DNA of 64,000 nucleotides. Origin: JAWHTC01 sp032586155 (GTDB lineage Bacteria > Pseudomonadota > Alphaproteobacteria > Rhodobacterales > Rhodobacteraceae). Every line of letters starts with the position of its first letter. Positions within the stretch are counted from its first letter, which is position 1. The DNA lies in NCBI RefSeq assembly GCF_032586155.1, contig NZ_JAWHTC010000004.1:372001-436000 (forward strand), read 5' to 3'. Under the pieces are notes generated by a model that did not search any database, was not told the DNA's origin, and was given only the letters and a program-made list of their open reading frames with translations. A program made the translations under genes and the position numbers. This document shows, one piece after another, positions 17,392-26,800 of this stretch.

Positions 17392-18267
17392 TTATGGCTG
17401 GATGAAGTTCACCCCCGGCATGCGGGCGATTTCATAGATGTCTTCTTCGTAGATTTCCGACAGCTCGTCGACCAGCTCCTCGGTCCAGCCCGGCAGGTCG
17501 AGCTCTTCCTCGATCATGTCCTCGCGGGCGAACTTGTCCAAGAAAGCCACCATCACCCGGCGTTTCTGAATCTCGGTCATGACCGGGCGATCCTTGAGAT
17601 AGGCGCGGAAGCGTTTCATGCCTTCCCTGGTCATGATCTCGGCCAGAAGATCGAACCCGCCCTGAATCTTGCGTCCCGGCTCGATCCCGGCCATTTCGCG
17701 GATGATCTGGGCCCAGATCAGCGGTGAATCCTCGTTGCACCAGATCGTCAGCGGCACGTCGGGATGGGCCTCGCGCAGGCGTGCCACCAGTTCCGACCAG
17801 CGCAGGTCACGCGGATCGACCCCCGAAGTCATTTCGACAAAGTCATCCACCGGCGCCTTTTCGAACAGCGCCGGCAAGAAGCTGGCCGGGTCGCGCAGGG
17901 CAAAGAAAAGCTCGATCTGGTCGCCGGCAAAGAGCTGCTTGAGTTGCCCGACCCGGGTCACCGCCTTGTGGTAGAACACACCGTTCGAGGCGGCGAATTT
18001 CGGAAAGGAAAAGAAGTTCTGGTTCGACAGCAGGAGGCGGTCGGCTGCTTCCCCTTCCAGAATGGTGTCGAGCAATATCTCGCGCGCATCCGGGGCGGGT
18101 TGAGCCTTGGACAGCGCCGCCACGGTTTCACCGATCAGTTTGCGATAGCGCCCGGGCGGCGGAACGAGGGTGCCTTCATCGGCGAAATCACCGCGGTTTT
18201 TCAGCAGGCATTTGAGAATGCGATCCTCGTCCGTGCGGTGAAGACCGACATGAAAGACAAGCTGCAT
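17392..18267 (-). CDS. Conserved hypothetical protein, sulfotransferase-like N-terminus
   Basis: 291 residues. The first residues (MQLVFHVGLHRTDEDRILKC) resemble the beta1/P-loop of sulfotransferase-fold proteins, but the loop lacks the usual KTGTT sequence, so PAPS binding is doubtful. The rest is mixed alpha/beta with DLRWSELVARLREAHPDVPL. The ATG at 18267 was chosen because it begins this fold; a longer in-frame reading reaches back across the divergent promoter of the iron permease gene. Function not known. Confidence 0.65.
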   Translation of the reverse strand: MQLVFHVGLHRTDEDRILKCLLKNRGDFADEGTLVPPPGRYRKLIGETVAALSKAQPAPDAREILLDTILEGEAADRLLLSNQNFFSFPKFAASNGVFYHKAVTRVGQLKQLFAGDQIELFFALRDPASFLPALFEKAPVDDFVEMTSGVDPRDLRWSELVARLREAHPDVPLTIWCNEDSPLIWAQIIREMAGIEPGRKIQGGFDLLAEIMTREGMKRFRAYLKDRPVMTEIQKRRVMVAFLDKFAREDMIEEELDLPGWTEELVDELSEIYEEDIYEIARMPGVNFIQP

Positions 18268-18377
18268 CTTGCGCCCCTGGTTTGGCTTCTTGCGCCCCTT
18301 GTTGGCGAGGGCGTGAATTTTGCCGCAGTATAAGCTCTTTTCTGGACTATGAAACCGCAATCGGGCAGAAGGGCGCG

Positions 18378-20036
18378 ATGGCAGTGCAAGAGATGACACC
18401 GGACGCGCCAAGGCTGCGGCGCTGGGCCGATCCCTGGTCGGGGGGGGCGGTGCTGATCGCGCTTGTCGTGCTGGCGCCGATCGTGGCGGTGCTGGGTATC
18501 GCGCTGTTTCCGACAGACAATATCTGGCCGCATCTGATATCGACAACGCTGCCGCGCTACCTGAGCAACACGCTGATTTTGATGCTGAGCGTCGGGCTGG
18601 TCTCGGCCATGGTGGGCACCGGGGCGGCGTGGATCATTGCCCGCTACCGGTTTTTCGGCTCACGCTGGTTCGAGTGGCTCTTGCTGATGCCGCTGGCGGT
18701 GCCGGGCTATGTCGGCGCCTATGCCCTGGTCGATCTTTTGGAATATGCCGGGCCGGTGCAGACCGCGCTGCGCGGGGTGATGGGATGGCAGAGCGCGCGG
18801 GACTACTGGTTCCCGGAAATCCGCTCGATGGGCGCCGCCATCCTGGTGTTGTCGGCCTCGCTTTACCCTTATGTCTACCTGCTGAGCCGGGCGGCGTTTC
18901 GCGAACAATCGGGCAGCTCCGAAGAGGTGGCGATGTCGCTGGGCGCAGGGGCGCTTGAGCGGTTCCGCCGGGTTGGCCTGCCGCTGGCGCGGCCGGCAAT
19001 TGCCGCCGGGGTGGCCATCGTGATGATGGAAACGGTAAATGATTTCGGCACCGTGGATTTCTTTGCGGTGCAGACCCTGACCACCGGAATTTTCAGTGTC
19101 TGGCTGGAGAGCAACAACGCCGGCGGTGCGGCCCAGATTGCCAGTGTCGTGCTGGCGCTGGTGATCCTTCTGGTAACTCTGGAGAAGGTGTCGCGCCGCA
19201 AGGTGCGATTCTTTACCACCGCGCGGCAACACCGCCCGGTGGAGCGCAAACCGCTGCATGGCTGGCATGCGGTACTGGCCTTTTTCTTGTGTTTCGTGCC
19301 GCTGTTCGTGGGTTTCCTGCTGCCGGGCGGAGTGATTTTCCTACTGGCACTCGACAACGCCGGGGCCTGGGGTGACCAAGCGCTGTTCGATGCACTTTGG
19401 AACACCGTGAGCGTTGGCGGATTGGCCGCTATCGTCACCGTGCTGGCAGGGGTGTTCATGGTCTACGGCGCGCGGATCTCGGGACGGCGGTTGCCCCGGC
19501 TGCTGATGCCGGTGACGACGATTGGCTATGCCGCACCGGGGGCAGTTCTGGCGGTGGGAATCCTGATCCCGCTGGCGGTGCTGGATCACCGCCTGGCCGA
19601 TACGGTCGAGGCGTTGACGGGGCATGATATCGGGTTGGTTCTGACCGGGACTGGATTTGCGCTGATCCTGGCGTACGGTGTGCGGTTCTTTGCCATTGCC
19701 CAGGGTGCGGCGGATGCGGCGATGGGGCGGGTGTCGCCATCGCTGCCAATGGCAGCCCGGTCGCTGGGCCGGACCCAGGGGCAAACCCTACGCGAGGTCT
19801 ACTACCCGCTCATTCGCGGTTCGATCGGCTCGGCTTTGTTGCTGGTGTTTGTCGATTGCGTCAAGGAACTGCCGGCGACGCTGCTTCTGCGTCCGCCGTT
19901 CGGCTTCGACACGCTGGCGACCCGGGTACACGAGCAGGCCAGCCTTGAAAACCTGCCGGGTGCAGCCCCGGCGGCGGTTCTGATCATCGCGGTGGGACTG
20001 GTCGCGGTAAGCCTGCTGGCGCGGGCCAACAGATAA
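18378..20036 (+). CDS. Iron(III)-type ABC transporter permease, two fused permease domains (FbpB/AfuB-like)
   Basis: 552 residues with about twelve membrane segments and two binding-protein-dependent transport (EAA) loops: SSEEVAMSLGAGALERFRRV (about 200) and AARSLGRTQGQTLREVYYPL (about 475). This duplicated layout is typical of ferric-iron permeases such as FbpB, where one polypeptide forms the whole channel. AGAAGGG precedes the ATG at 18378. Neither the binding protein nor the ATPase is next to it, so its partners must be elsewhere. Putrescine or thiamine transport by related permeases cannot be excluded. Confidence 0.85.
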   Translation: MAVQEMTPDAPRLRRWADPWSGGAVLIALVVLAPIVAVLGIALFPTDNIWPHLISTTLPRYLSNTLILMLSVGLVSAMVGTGAAWIIARYRFFGSRWFEWLLLMPLAVPGYVGAYALVDLLEYAGPVQTALRGVMGWQSARDYWFPEIRSMGAAILVLSASLYPYVYLLSRAAFREQSGSSEEVAMSLGAGALERFRRVGLPLARPAIAAGVAIVMMETVNDFGTVDFFAVQTLTTGIFSVWLESNNAGGAAQIASVVLALVILLVTLEKVSRRKVRFFTTARQHRPVERKPLHGWHAVLAFFLCFVPLFVGFLLPGGVIFLLALDNAGAWGDQALFDALWNTVSVGGLAAIVTVLAGVFMVYGARISGRRLPRLLMPVTTIGYAAPGAVLAVGILIPLAVLDHRLADTVEALTGHDIGLVLTGTGFALILAYGVRFFAIAQGAADAAMGRVSPSLPMAARSLGRTQGQTLREVYYPLIRGSIGSALLLVFVDCVKELPATLLLRPPFGFDTLATRVHEQASLENLPGAAPAAVLIIAVGLVAVSLLARANR

Positions 20037-20099
20037 ACGGATTTGGTGAATTTCGGGATTGCGCATTCGCGCACGTCAGCGTAAATGACGGCCCCGAGT

Positions 20100-20175
20100 G
20101 CCCCTATAGCTCAGCTGGTAGAGCAACTGATTTGTAATCAGTAGGTCCGCGGTTCGAGTCCGTGTGGGGGCACCA
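20100..20175 (+). tRNA. tRNA-Thr (anticodon TGT)
   Basis: A full cloverleaf: acceptor GCCCCTA (20100-20106) pairs with TGGGGGC (20165-20171) with one G-T pair; D arm GCTC...GAGC; anticodon stem CTGAT/ATCAG around loop TTTGTAA, giving anticodon TGT (Thr); T arm with GGTTCGAGTCC. Discriminator A and an encoded CCA end at 20175. A tRNA at the edge of an accessory region is a common integration site. Confidence 0.95.
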
Positions 20176-20235
20176 TAAAAATCAAGGGCTTAGTCGAATG
20201 TCAGTGCAGCGCGGAGGGAAACCTTGTGCGTTTTT

Positions 20236-20264
20236 TTGTGCGGTTTGCGAAAAAATGCTAGAAT
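20236..20264 (+). promoter_or_regulatory. Sigma-70-type promoter for the DUF5681 gene pair
   Basis: TTGTGC (20236-20241) and TAGAAT (20259-20264) are separated by exactly 17 bases, leaving a leader of about 95 bases before the GTG start at 20366. Confidence 0.5.
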
Positions 20265-20365
20265 GCGCTTCGTAGACTTGAGATGGCGCCTGAAGGTGTG
20301 AGCCACAAAGCTTTGTTCTTTCCGGCATGCCTGATGCCACCGATTGAAGGGAGGTACGTAAAAAC

Positions 20366-20782
20366 GTGGCGAATTCGTACACAGATGAAAGCGGCAAATT
20401 CGCACCAGGCAATCCCGGCAAACCGCGCGGCGCACGTCACGCCGCGACAAAGGCGGTGGCGGACCTGCTTCAAGGCGAAGCCGAAGGTTTGACCCGTAAG
20501 GCCATCGACATGGCCCTGGAAGGCGATACAGTTGCGCTGCGTCTATGTCTGGAACGCGTAGCGCCGCGCCGGAAGGACACGCCGGTGCAATTTGACCTTC
20601 CCCCCATGGAATGCGCTCAGGACGCCGCACAAGCTGCTCAAGCGATTCTTCAGGCTGTCTCTGACGGAGGCCTTACTCCGGTCGAGGCATCAACCGTGAT
20701 GAGTCTGATCGAGCAGTACCGGCGCACTTTAGAACTGACTGAATTCGAGACGCGCATCCAAGCTTTGGAGATGGGAAGATGA
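20366..20782 (+). CDS. DUF5681-domain protein
   Basis: 138 residues from a GTG start with GGGAGG at 20349-20354. The N-terminus (GKFAPGNPGKPRGARH) and the following LLQGEAEGLTRKAIDMALEG, DTVALRLCLERVAPRRKD match DUF5681 proteins, small basic proteins often found in phage-like or island DNA and thought to be DNA-associated. It lies 190 bases downstream of tRNA-Thr and overlaps the next gene by 4 bases. No integrase or other phage gene is near. Confidence 0.75.
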   Translation: MANSYTDESGKFAPGNPGKPRGARHAATKAVADLLQGEAEGLTRKAIDMALEGDTVALRLCLERVAPRRKDTPVQFDLPPMECAQDAAQAAQAILQAVSDGGLTPVEASTVMSLIEQYRRTLELTEFETRIQALEMGR

Positions 20783-21045
20783 GGTTGCAGGCGCGTTTGG
20801 CAAAGATGGAGAAAGCGAATGTGATTGATCGGTCGTACTTGAGTAAACTGACCGATAAAGAACTTGCTGAAGGTTGGAGATTCGATTTGGAAGGAGTGGG
20901 GGTGGATTGGGAGGAATTCAAAAAGGATCCGTGTGGCTCACTCGAAAGGCGTTTCGAAGGGTATCTTGACGATGAAGGGTTGTTGGCCAGACTATTGGAA
21001 CTGATCGATCAAACCGAGAGTTCGTGGTACGAGTTGGCAGATTAG
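20779..21045 (+). CDS. Hypothetical protein coupled to the DUF5681 gene
   Basis: 88 residues; its ATG overlaps the DUF5681 stop (ATGA), indicating translational coupling. It is helical and charged (MRLQARLAKMEKANVIDRSY, LTDKELAEGWRFDL) with no recognised domain. Base composition is lower in GC than the surrounding genes, which fits acquired DNA. Confidence 0.6.
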   Translation: MRLQARLAKMEKANVIDRSYLSKLTDKELAEGWRFDLEGVGVDWEEFKKDPCGSLERRFEGYLDDEGLLARLLELIDQTESSWYELAD

Positions 21046-21240
21046 AATATCACACCGTCTTCCGCACTACCTGCAGAGTGATGCAAAACGGCCCATTGCA
21101 GACATTCGTCAACGGTGCGGCGAACGGCCGGATTGAGCCCATACTGCTCAATGCTGCTAGGTGTGTGAAGGTCTGTTGTGGTCAAAAAAACGGCCCATTT
21201 GAATGGGGAACATGCGGAACAACTCCGAGGATTGCCTTGT

Positions 21241-21260
21241 CCAATGAAACGTTTCATTGG
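21241..21260. promoter_or_regulatory. 20-base perfect palindrome with LacI-type operator core
   Basis: CCAATGAAACGTTTCATTGG reads the same on both strands. The inner TGAAACGTTTCA closely resembles operators of LacI-family regulators (central CG, flanking AA/TT). No LacI-type gene is in the window; it lies about 130 bases upstream of the GPH-symporter start. Confidence 0.55.
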
Positions 21261-21320
21261 CTCGAAGGGCGTCGTAAGACGTTGTTGTAACTGCACCCAA
21301 CGGCTTCAGTCCTCTTTTCG

Positions 21321-21355
21321 GTAAGCTAGGCTTACGGACTTTACCCAAATTGTTA
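21321..21355 (+). promoter_or_regulatory. LysR-type operator upstream of the GPH symporter gene
   Basis: GTAAG-N5-CTTAC (21321-21335) contains a T-N11-A LysR box. Twenty bases after its first base comes TTAC-CCAAATT-GTTA (21341-21355). The same two elements with identical spacing stand before the tri-domain fusion gene. The ATG is 72 bases from the start of the site. Confidence 0.65.
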
Positions 21356-21392
21356 AATTGGGTCACCATCCATCAAACTCGGGAGGATTGGG

Positions 21393-22799
21393 ATGGCAGA
21401 CCGCAAGATCGGATTGGGGACGATTGTCTCTTATGGCGTTGGCTCCGTCGCCTATGGGATCAAGGACAACGGGTTTTCCACGTTTCTGATGATCTATTTC
21501 AACCAGGTCCTGGGGTTGCCCGCGTGGCAAGTTGGTGTCGCACTTTTGATCGCCATGGTGTTTGATGCGGCGTCCGATCCCTGGGTCGGCTATATGTCAG
21601 ATCGCTGCAAGTCTCGGCTGGGGCGACGTCATCCGTTCATGTATGGTGCCATTCTCCCGATTGCTTTGGCCTATTTCTGGTTGTGGAATCCCCCTGCAAT
21701 CACCGGCTTGGCCTTGTTTGCGTTTCTCACTGTCATGGCGGTGGTTGTGCGCTTGGCGATTACGTTCTTTGAAATCCCGAACTCGGCATTGATCGGCGAA
21801 ATTACCCATGATTACGACAAACGCACGGTGATCACCGGTCTTCGGCTGATGTTCGGCTGGATCGGCGGCGTGGTCATGGCAGTGGTCGTCTACCGCGTAT
21901 TCCTGCCGGATTCGGTTGATTATGATCCCGGCATCCTGAACCCTCACGGTTATCGCGAGTATGCCTATGCTGCTGCCATCGTGATGTCGATTGCCATGCT
22001 GGTCTCGTCGCTTGGCACACACCGCGCCAATGCCCATTTCATGGCACCAGACCCGGAAAGCCAGGGCTATGGCTTCAAATTCATCGAAAACCTGCGCCAC
22101 ATTTTTACCGACACGTCGTTCCGCTCGGTATTTTTGGCGGCACTGTTTGCCAATCTGGTCACCGGTATCGTGATGACCCTGCAGCTTTACTTTGGTGTTT
22201 ACTATTTCGGCCTTTCAACAACACAGCTGAGCCTGGTGACTCTGACCATGGTGCCGGCGGCCATCATCGCCTATCTCTCTACCGCCTTTGTTGTACGCGG
22301 GCGGGACAAGAAATCGGTGGCGGTGCTGCTCTCTTGGTTGGCAATGGTAGCCTCGATCGTGCTGGTGCTGGCCAAGTATCTCGATCTGTTGCCACCGGAA
22401 CGTTCGACCAACCTGTTTTACATCATCGCAGCCACCACATTCGTGGCCACATCTCTATCGATTCTGCTCAGCGCTGTGACCTTTTCGATGATTATCGATC
22501 TGGTCGATGCCGATCACAAGGGCACCGGGCACCGGGCCGAAGGGCTCTATTTCGCAACCTTCTCATTCACCCGCAAGGTGGTGACGGGGCTGGGAATATT
22601 TGTCTCTGGCGTAATGTTAAGCCTTGGGGCCAAATCCGGCAATCTGATCACCTATGACACGTTGCATGGCATCGCTTTACCTTATGTCGGCTTATTGATC
22701 GCGATTTACCTGGTGTCGATCTTCTTTCTGCGGCGATACAGCCTGACCCGGTCAGGACACGAGGCCAATTTGCAGGCCATCGGCAAGCATGACGTCTAA
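21393..22799 (+). CDS. MFS transporter of the GPH (sugar/glycoside:cation symporter) family
   Basis: 468 residues, twelve membrane segments. The N-terminus (GLGTIVSYGVGSVAYGIKDN), the Asp-rich DAASDPWVGYMSDR and RLGRRHPFMYGA loop are signatures of the MelB/GPH (MFS_2) family; a second conserved loop is SMIIDLVDADHKGTGHRAEG. The family imports sugars, glycosides and also non-sugar hydrophobic substrates with H+ or Na+. GGGAGG stands 8 bases before the ATG. Its stop overlaps the convergent LysR gene by 3 bases. With the shared operator it is most simply the importer for the substrate of the SDR-BVMO-esterase fusion. Confidence 0.85.
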   Translation: MADRKIGLGTIVSYGVGSVAYGIKDNGFSTFLMIYFNQVLGLPAWQVGVALLIAMVFDAASDPWVGYMSDRCKSRLGRRHPFMYGAILPIALAYFWLWNPPAITGLALFAFLTVMAVVVRLAITFFEIPNSALIGEITHDYDKRTVITGLRLMFGWIGGVVMAVVVYRVFLPDSVDYDPGILNPHGYREYAYAAAIVMSIAMLVSSLGTHRANAHFMAPDPESQGYGFKFIENLRHIFTDTSFRSVFLAALFANLVTGIVMTLQLYFGVYYFGLSTTQLSLVTLTMVPAAIIAYLSTAFVVRGRDKKSVAVLLSWLAMVASIVLVLAKYLDLLPPERSTNLFYIIAATTFVATSLSILLSAVTFSMIIDLVDADHKGTGHRAEGLYFATFSFTRKVVTGLGIFVSGVMLSLGAKSGNLITYDTLHGIALPYVGLLIAIYLVSIFFLRRYSLTRSGHEANLQAIGKHDV

Positions 22800-23731
22800 C
22801 TTTCTGGCGCCCGAAACGACTGGTCAAGGATTTTCTGCACTTCCGAGATCAGCCGATGCGCCGATGGTGGCAAGGGGCGCTCGTCCAGCCAGGCTGCGAC
22901 GCCGGAAATAGTACCGCCATCGAATGGCCAGTTCTCCATGGTTAGGCGTTTGACGCGACCGGTTTCCAATTCATGACGCATCACAAACTCTGGTAACACA
23001 GCAACGGTATTGGTCTGCAACAACAACTGCCGCAGCAATCCGAAGTCCTGGGACGTCAGAAAGGTGCCTCGCAACGCTTCAAGACTGTCGAACTCGCCCG
23101 GGTAGGCGTCAAGGATCCGCCATAAAAACCAGTCGGGCACATCGCCGCCGATCACCGTATGGTTCGCCAGGTCACGCATACGAATACTATCGTGCTCAGC
23201 AAGCACGTGGCTGGCGTGACACATCAGGCCGGGCGGTTGCAGGATCAGCTTACGGTACCGAAGTTCGCTTGCTTCGCGGTCTGGCTGCAGTCCGAAATAG
23301 ACATCGATCTCGCGCTGGATCAGACGCTTTTCCCAACGTTCGCGGTTACAGATGCGCACGGTGAATTGAAGCGACGGATACCGGTTCATCATCCGTGCCA
23401 TCGGGATCGACAACAGGCTTTCACTTACCGATGGGTCAACTCCGACAACCAGCCGTCCACCTTCGAATTTCTCCATCAGCGCAATATCTCGGCTGGCGGC
23501 ATCCATTTCGTTGATTGCAGCACGGGCCGAGGCGATCAGCCGCTCACCAAAGGCCGTCGGCACGGTTTTGCCGCGTGTGCGATCAAACAAAGGTACGCCA
23601 TAGCTGTCTTCCAACCGTTTGATCGACTGGCTGACCGCCGAATGAGAAACGCCCAGTTTTTGCCCGGCTTTGCGAAAGTTCCCGGTGTCGGCCAGGGCGA
23701 TCAGTTGGCGCAAATACCCGATGTTTTCCAA
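22796..23731 (-). CDS. LysR-family transcriptional regulator of the symporter/fusion module
   Basis: 311 residues from a TTG start at 23729-23731 with GGGAG 8 bases upstream. A winged HTH occupies about residues 3-62 (LRQLIALADTGNFRKAGQKL, VSHSAVSQSIKRLED), and the remainder is a periplasmic-binding-like effector domain (GRLVVGVDPSVSES). A frame extension starting at 23776 would run over the operator and lacks a ribosome site. It is divergent from the fusion gene, and the operator begins 18 bases before its start, so self-repression is likely. The same site in front of the symporter implies a small local regulon. The effector is probably the substrate or a pathway intermediate. Confidence 0.85.
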   Translation of the reverse strand: MENIGYLRQLIALADTGNFRKAGQKLGVSHSAVSQSIKRLEDSYGVPLFDRTRGKTVPTAFGERLIASARAAINEMDAASRDIALMEKFEGGRLVVGVDPSVSESLLSIPMARMMNRYPSLQFTVRICNRERWEKRLIQREIDVYFGLQPDREASELRYRKLILQPPGLMCHASHVLAEHDSIRMRDLANHTVIGGDVPDWFLWRILDAYPGEFDSLEALRGTFLTSQDFGLLRQLLLQTNTVAVLPEFVMRHELETGRVKRLTMENWPFDGGTISGVAAWLDERPLPPSAHRLISEVQKILDQSFRAPES

Positions 23732-23748
23732 GGTGTTCTCCCGAATCG

Positions 23749-23783
23749 GTAAGAAAAGCTTACAACATTTACACAAATGGTAA
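23749..23783 (+). promoter_or_regulatory. LysR-type operator upstream of the tri-domain fusion gene
   Basis: GTAAG-N5-CTTAC (23749-23763), then TTAC-N7-GTAA (23769-23783), each a 15-base inverted repeat. Element order, 20-base offset and an internal CAAAT at offset 25 agree with the site before the symporter gene. The GTG start lies 68 bases from the first base of the site. Confidence 0.7.
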
Positions 23784-23816
23784 GCCTGCCAAACTGCGCG
23801 TCAAAGGAGCCATGAT

Positions 23817-26800
23817 GTGAAAGATTACTCGGGCAAGACTGCATTCATTACTGGCGGGGCTGGCGGGATTGGCTTGGCATTGGCGAAGGCTCTGGGCCAG
23901 CGCGGGATAAGGGTGATGCTGGCCGATGTCGATGCGGGCGGGTTGGCCACGGCCAAAGCCGCGTTGACGGCCGAAGGGGTCGAGGCCGATACGGTGATCT
24001 GCGATGTATCGGATGCCAAATCGATGGCCGATGCGGCACAAGCGACACTGGAACGGTTTGGCAACGTGCATTTTGTTGCCAACAACGCCGGTGTTTCCCT
24101 TGGCGGCCCGACGGGTGAAATCGCAATCGAAGACTGGAACTGGATCGTCAACATCAATCTGATGGGGGTCGTGCACGGGGTCGAGGCCTTTGTGCCAATC
24201 CTGATCGAACAGGGTGAAGGCGGTGCCATCCTGAACACCGCATCGATGGCCGGCCACCTCGCCATGCCTGGAGGCGGGCCATACAACGCGACGAAATACG
24301 CGGTGGTCGGCTATTCCGAAACCATCCGTCAAGAACTGGCGCCGCAGGGTATCGATGTCAGCGTGCTCTGCCCCGGCTGGGTGCGCACCGCGATCAACGA
24401 TGCGGCCAAACTGCGCCCGTCGTTGCAAAACGGTGGCGAAGACCGCGAGGAAACCGAACAGGGCCGCGAAATCGCCGAAGCCATCGCCACGGGCCTTGAT
24501 CCGAATGTGGTGGCTGACTGGACCCTCAAGCGGATGGATGAAGGGCGGTTCTACATCTTTACCCATCCCGAGTTGCAGCCTTTCGTCGAAGGCCGGTTTG
24601 GCGAGATCAGGACGGATATGGAGGCCAGCCGCGCGGTGGCCAATCTGGCGCTGGAACGCGAAGCCGAGGCCAACAACGGCCCGCTGGATGTTCTGATCAT
24701 TGGCGCGGGCTTTTCCGGAGTCTGTGCCGCGATCCGGCTCAAGCAGGAAGGCATCACCAATTTCAGGGTCTACGACAAATGCGACGGCATCGGGGGCACT
24801 TGGTGGCTCAACACCTACCCCGGAGCCGCCTGTGATATCCCGTCGCATTTTTACTGTTACTCTTTTGAGCTGAACCCGGACTGGAGCCGGCTTTACGCGC
24901 CCCAGCCTGAAATCCAGAAATACATCGAGGATTGCGCCGTCAAATACGGCGTGCGCGACCGCATTCACCTCGGGCGAAAGATCACAAGTATCACGTTTGA
25001 CGAGGAACAATCGCTTTGGGCCACCACTTTCTCCAATGGCGAGGTGGTGCGGTCGCGATTTGTCATCAATGGCAGCGGCGGATTGCATCAGCCCTTCACG
25101 CCAAAGATCGACGGCGCGGATGAATTTGCAGGCTTACAAATGCACACCGCCCGCTGGGATCACGATTTTGATGCCACAGGCAAGCGGATTGCCGTGATCG
25201 GCAGCGCCGCCAGCGCGATCCAGGCGGTGCCACAACTGGCCAAGGTGGCTGATCAGGTCACATTGTTTCAGCGCACGCCCAACTATATCGCCCCACGCGA
25301 GGATTTCGCCTATTCACCCGAGGATCAGGCTGCGTTCCGAGCCGACGCACAAAAAATGGAGCAGGTCCGCCACGAAATGTTCGTGGACCGTGACACGCGG
25401 CTTTATCCCATCGTGGTTAACCCAGCGATCCGAGAAATTGCGGCCAATGACATCAAGTCTTTCATGCGCTCGCAGATCACCGATGAGAGCCTGCAAGATG
25501 CGTTGATGCCCGAGTATGAACTGGGGTGTAAACGCATCCTGATCTCGGATGATTTCCTACCCGCGTTGAACCGGGACAATGTGACTGTCGAAACCAATGG
25601 CGTGGCGCGTATCACCAGCAACAGCATTGTCACGGACAATGGGCACGTCGTGCCCGTCGATGCGATTGTGTATGCCACCGGCTTTGACCTTGAGAGTCAT
25701 AAACACGGCATTCAGATCGCGGGTCGAAACAAACAAACGCTCAGTGAGCTGTGGCAAGAGCGGACGGATGCCTACAAATCCTCGATGATTCCGGGATTTC
25801 CGAACTATTTCATGGTCACTGGCCCAAATGCCGGGGTTGGCACAACTTCGGTGGTCTATCTGATCGAACAATCGGTTGATTGGATCATCGATGTGATCAA
25901 GCTCGCCGGGCGGAATTCGCTGGTGGAGGTCAAATCCGAAGCCTGCCAGAGTTTCAGCGACGCTCTTCAAGAGCAACTCGGCAATACGGTTTGGGCCTCA
26001 GGCTGTGACAGCTGGTACATCGGGTCCAACGGCCGCATCGAAACCCTGTTTCCGGGCAGCGCTCAGGATTTCGCCACCCAGATGGCGCAGGTCACCACCG
26101 AGGATTTCATTCTTACCGACGTTCCAGACCGTACGGATCTGCCCACGCCAAACTGGGCACCCCGCCGCGAAGAAGAGGCGCAGACCACCGATCACCTTAC
26201 TAAGCTTGATCCGACAATCCGCGCCATCATGTTTTCCCCTGATGCCGCCAACAGTCCCAACATGGCCGAGATGACCCCGCCCGAGGCCCGGGCCTATTAT
26301 CGCGCACTGGTTGGCAAGCTTGAGGCGCCACTGTCGCTGACATGCCCATCCGAAGACCACGTCATGCAATTGCCGGGTCGAGACATTGCCTATCGCATCT
26401 ATCGCCCCGTGGACGACACGAATGCCCCGGCGATGGTGTTCTTTCACGGTGGCGGCTGGGTCATCGGCGACCTCGACACACATGACAACACCTGTCGCGC
26501 CCTGGCACTGGGATCGGGCGTCTGTGTTATCTCGGTCGATTACCGGCTTGCGCCCGAGCACGCTTTTCCGGCTGCGGTTGAAGATGCCCATGACGCGTTT
26601 GTCTGGGTGTCACAAAACGCAGACCACTTGGGACTGAACTCCGATCGCATCGGGATAGGTGGCGATTCCGCCGGTGGCAACATCGCGGCCGCCGCGACGC
26701 TGATGTTGCGCGATCAGGCCGGGCCGGCCTGTGCCTGGCAATTGCTGGTCTATCCGGCCGTCACCGCACAGCGCGATACTCAATCCGGTCGCGAGTTCGG

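Larger units (their letters stand above)
21046..21392. other. Intergenic region rich in inverted repeats
   Basis: 347 bases before the symporter gene. Short frames on both strands (21024-21290 and 21042-21296) look non-coding. It holds a 13-base direct repeat AAAACGGCCCATT (21085-21097 and 21187-21199), an inverted repeat CCCATT-TG-AATGGG (21194-21207), a 20-base perfect palindrome (21241-21260) and the LysR-type operator. Confidence 0.6.

Noticed and set aside
21024..21296. Two overlapping short frames on opposite strands before the symporter gene
   Set aside because: Low-complexity coding character, no ribosome site; the area is better explained by repeats and operators.
23732..23776. N-terminal extension of the LysR protein (MCKCC...)
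   Set aside because: It would cover the operator, has no ribosome site, and the fold starts at the TTG 23731 behind GGGAG.
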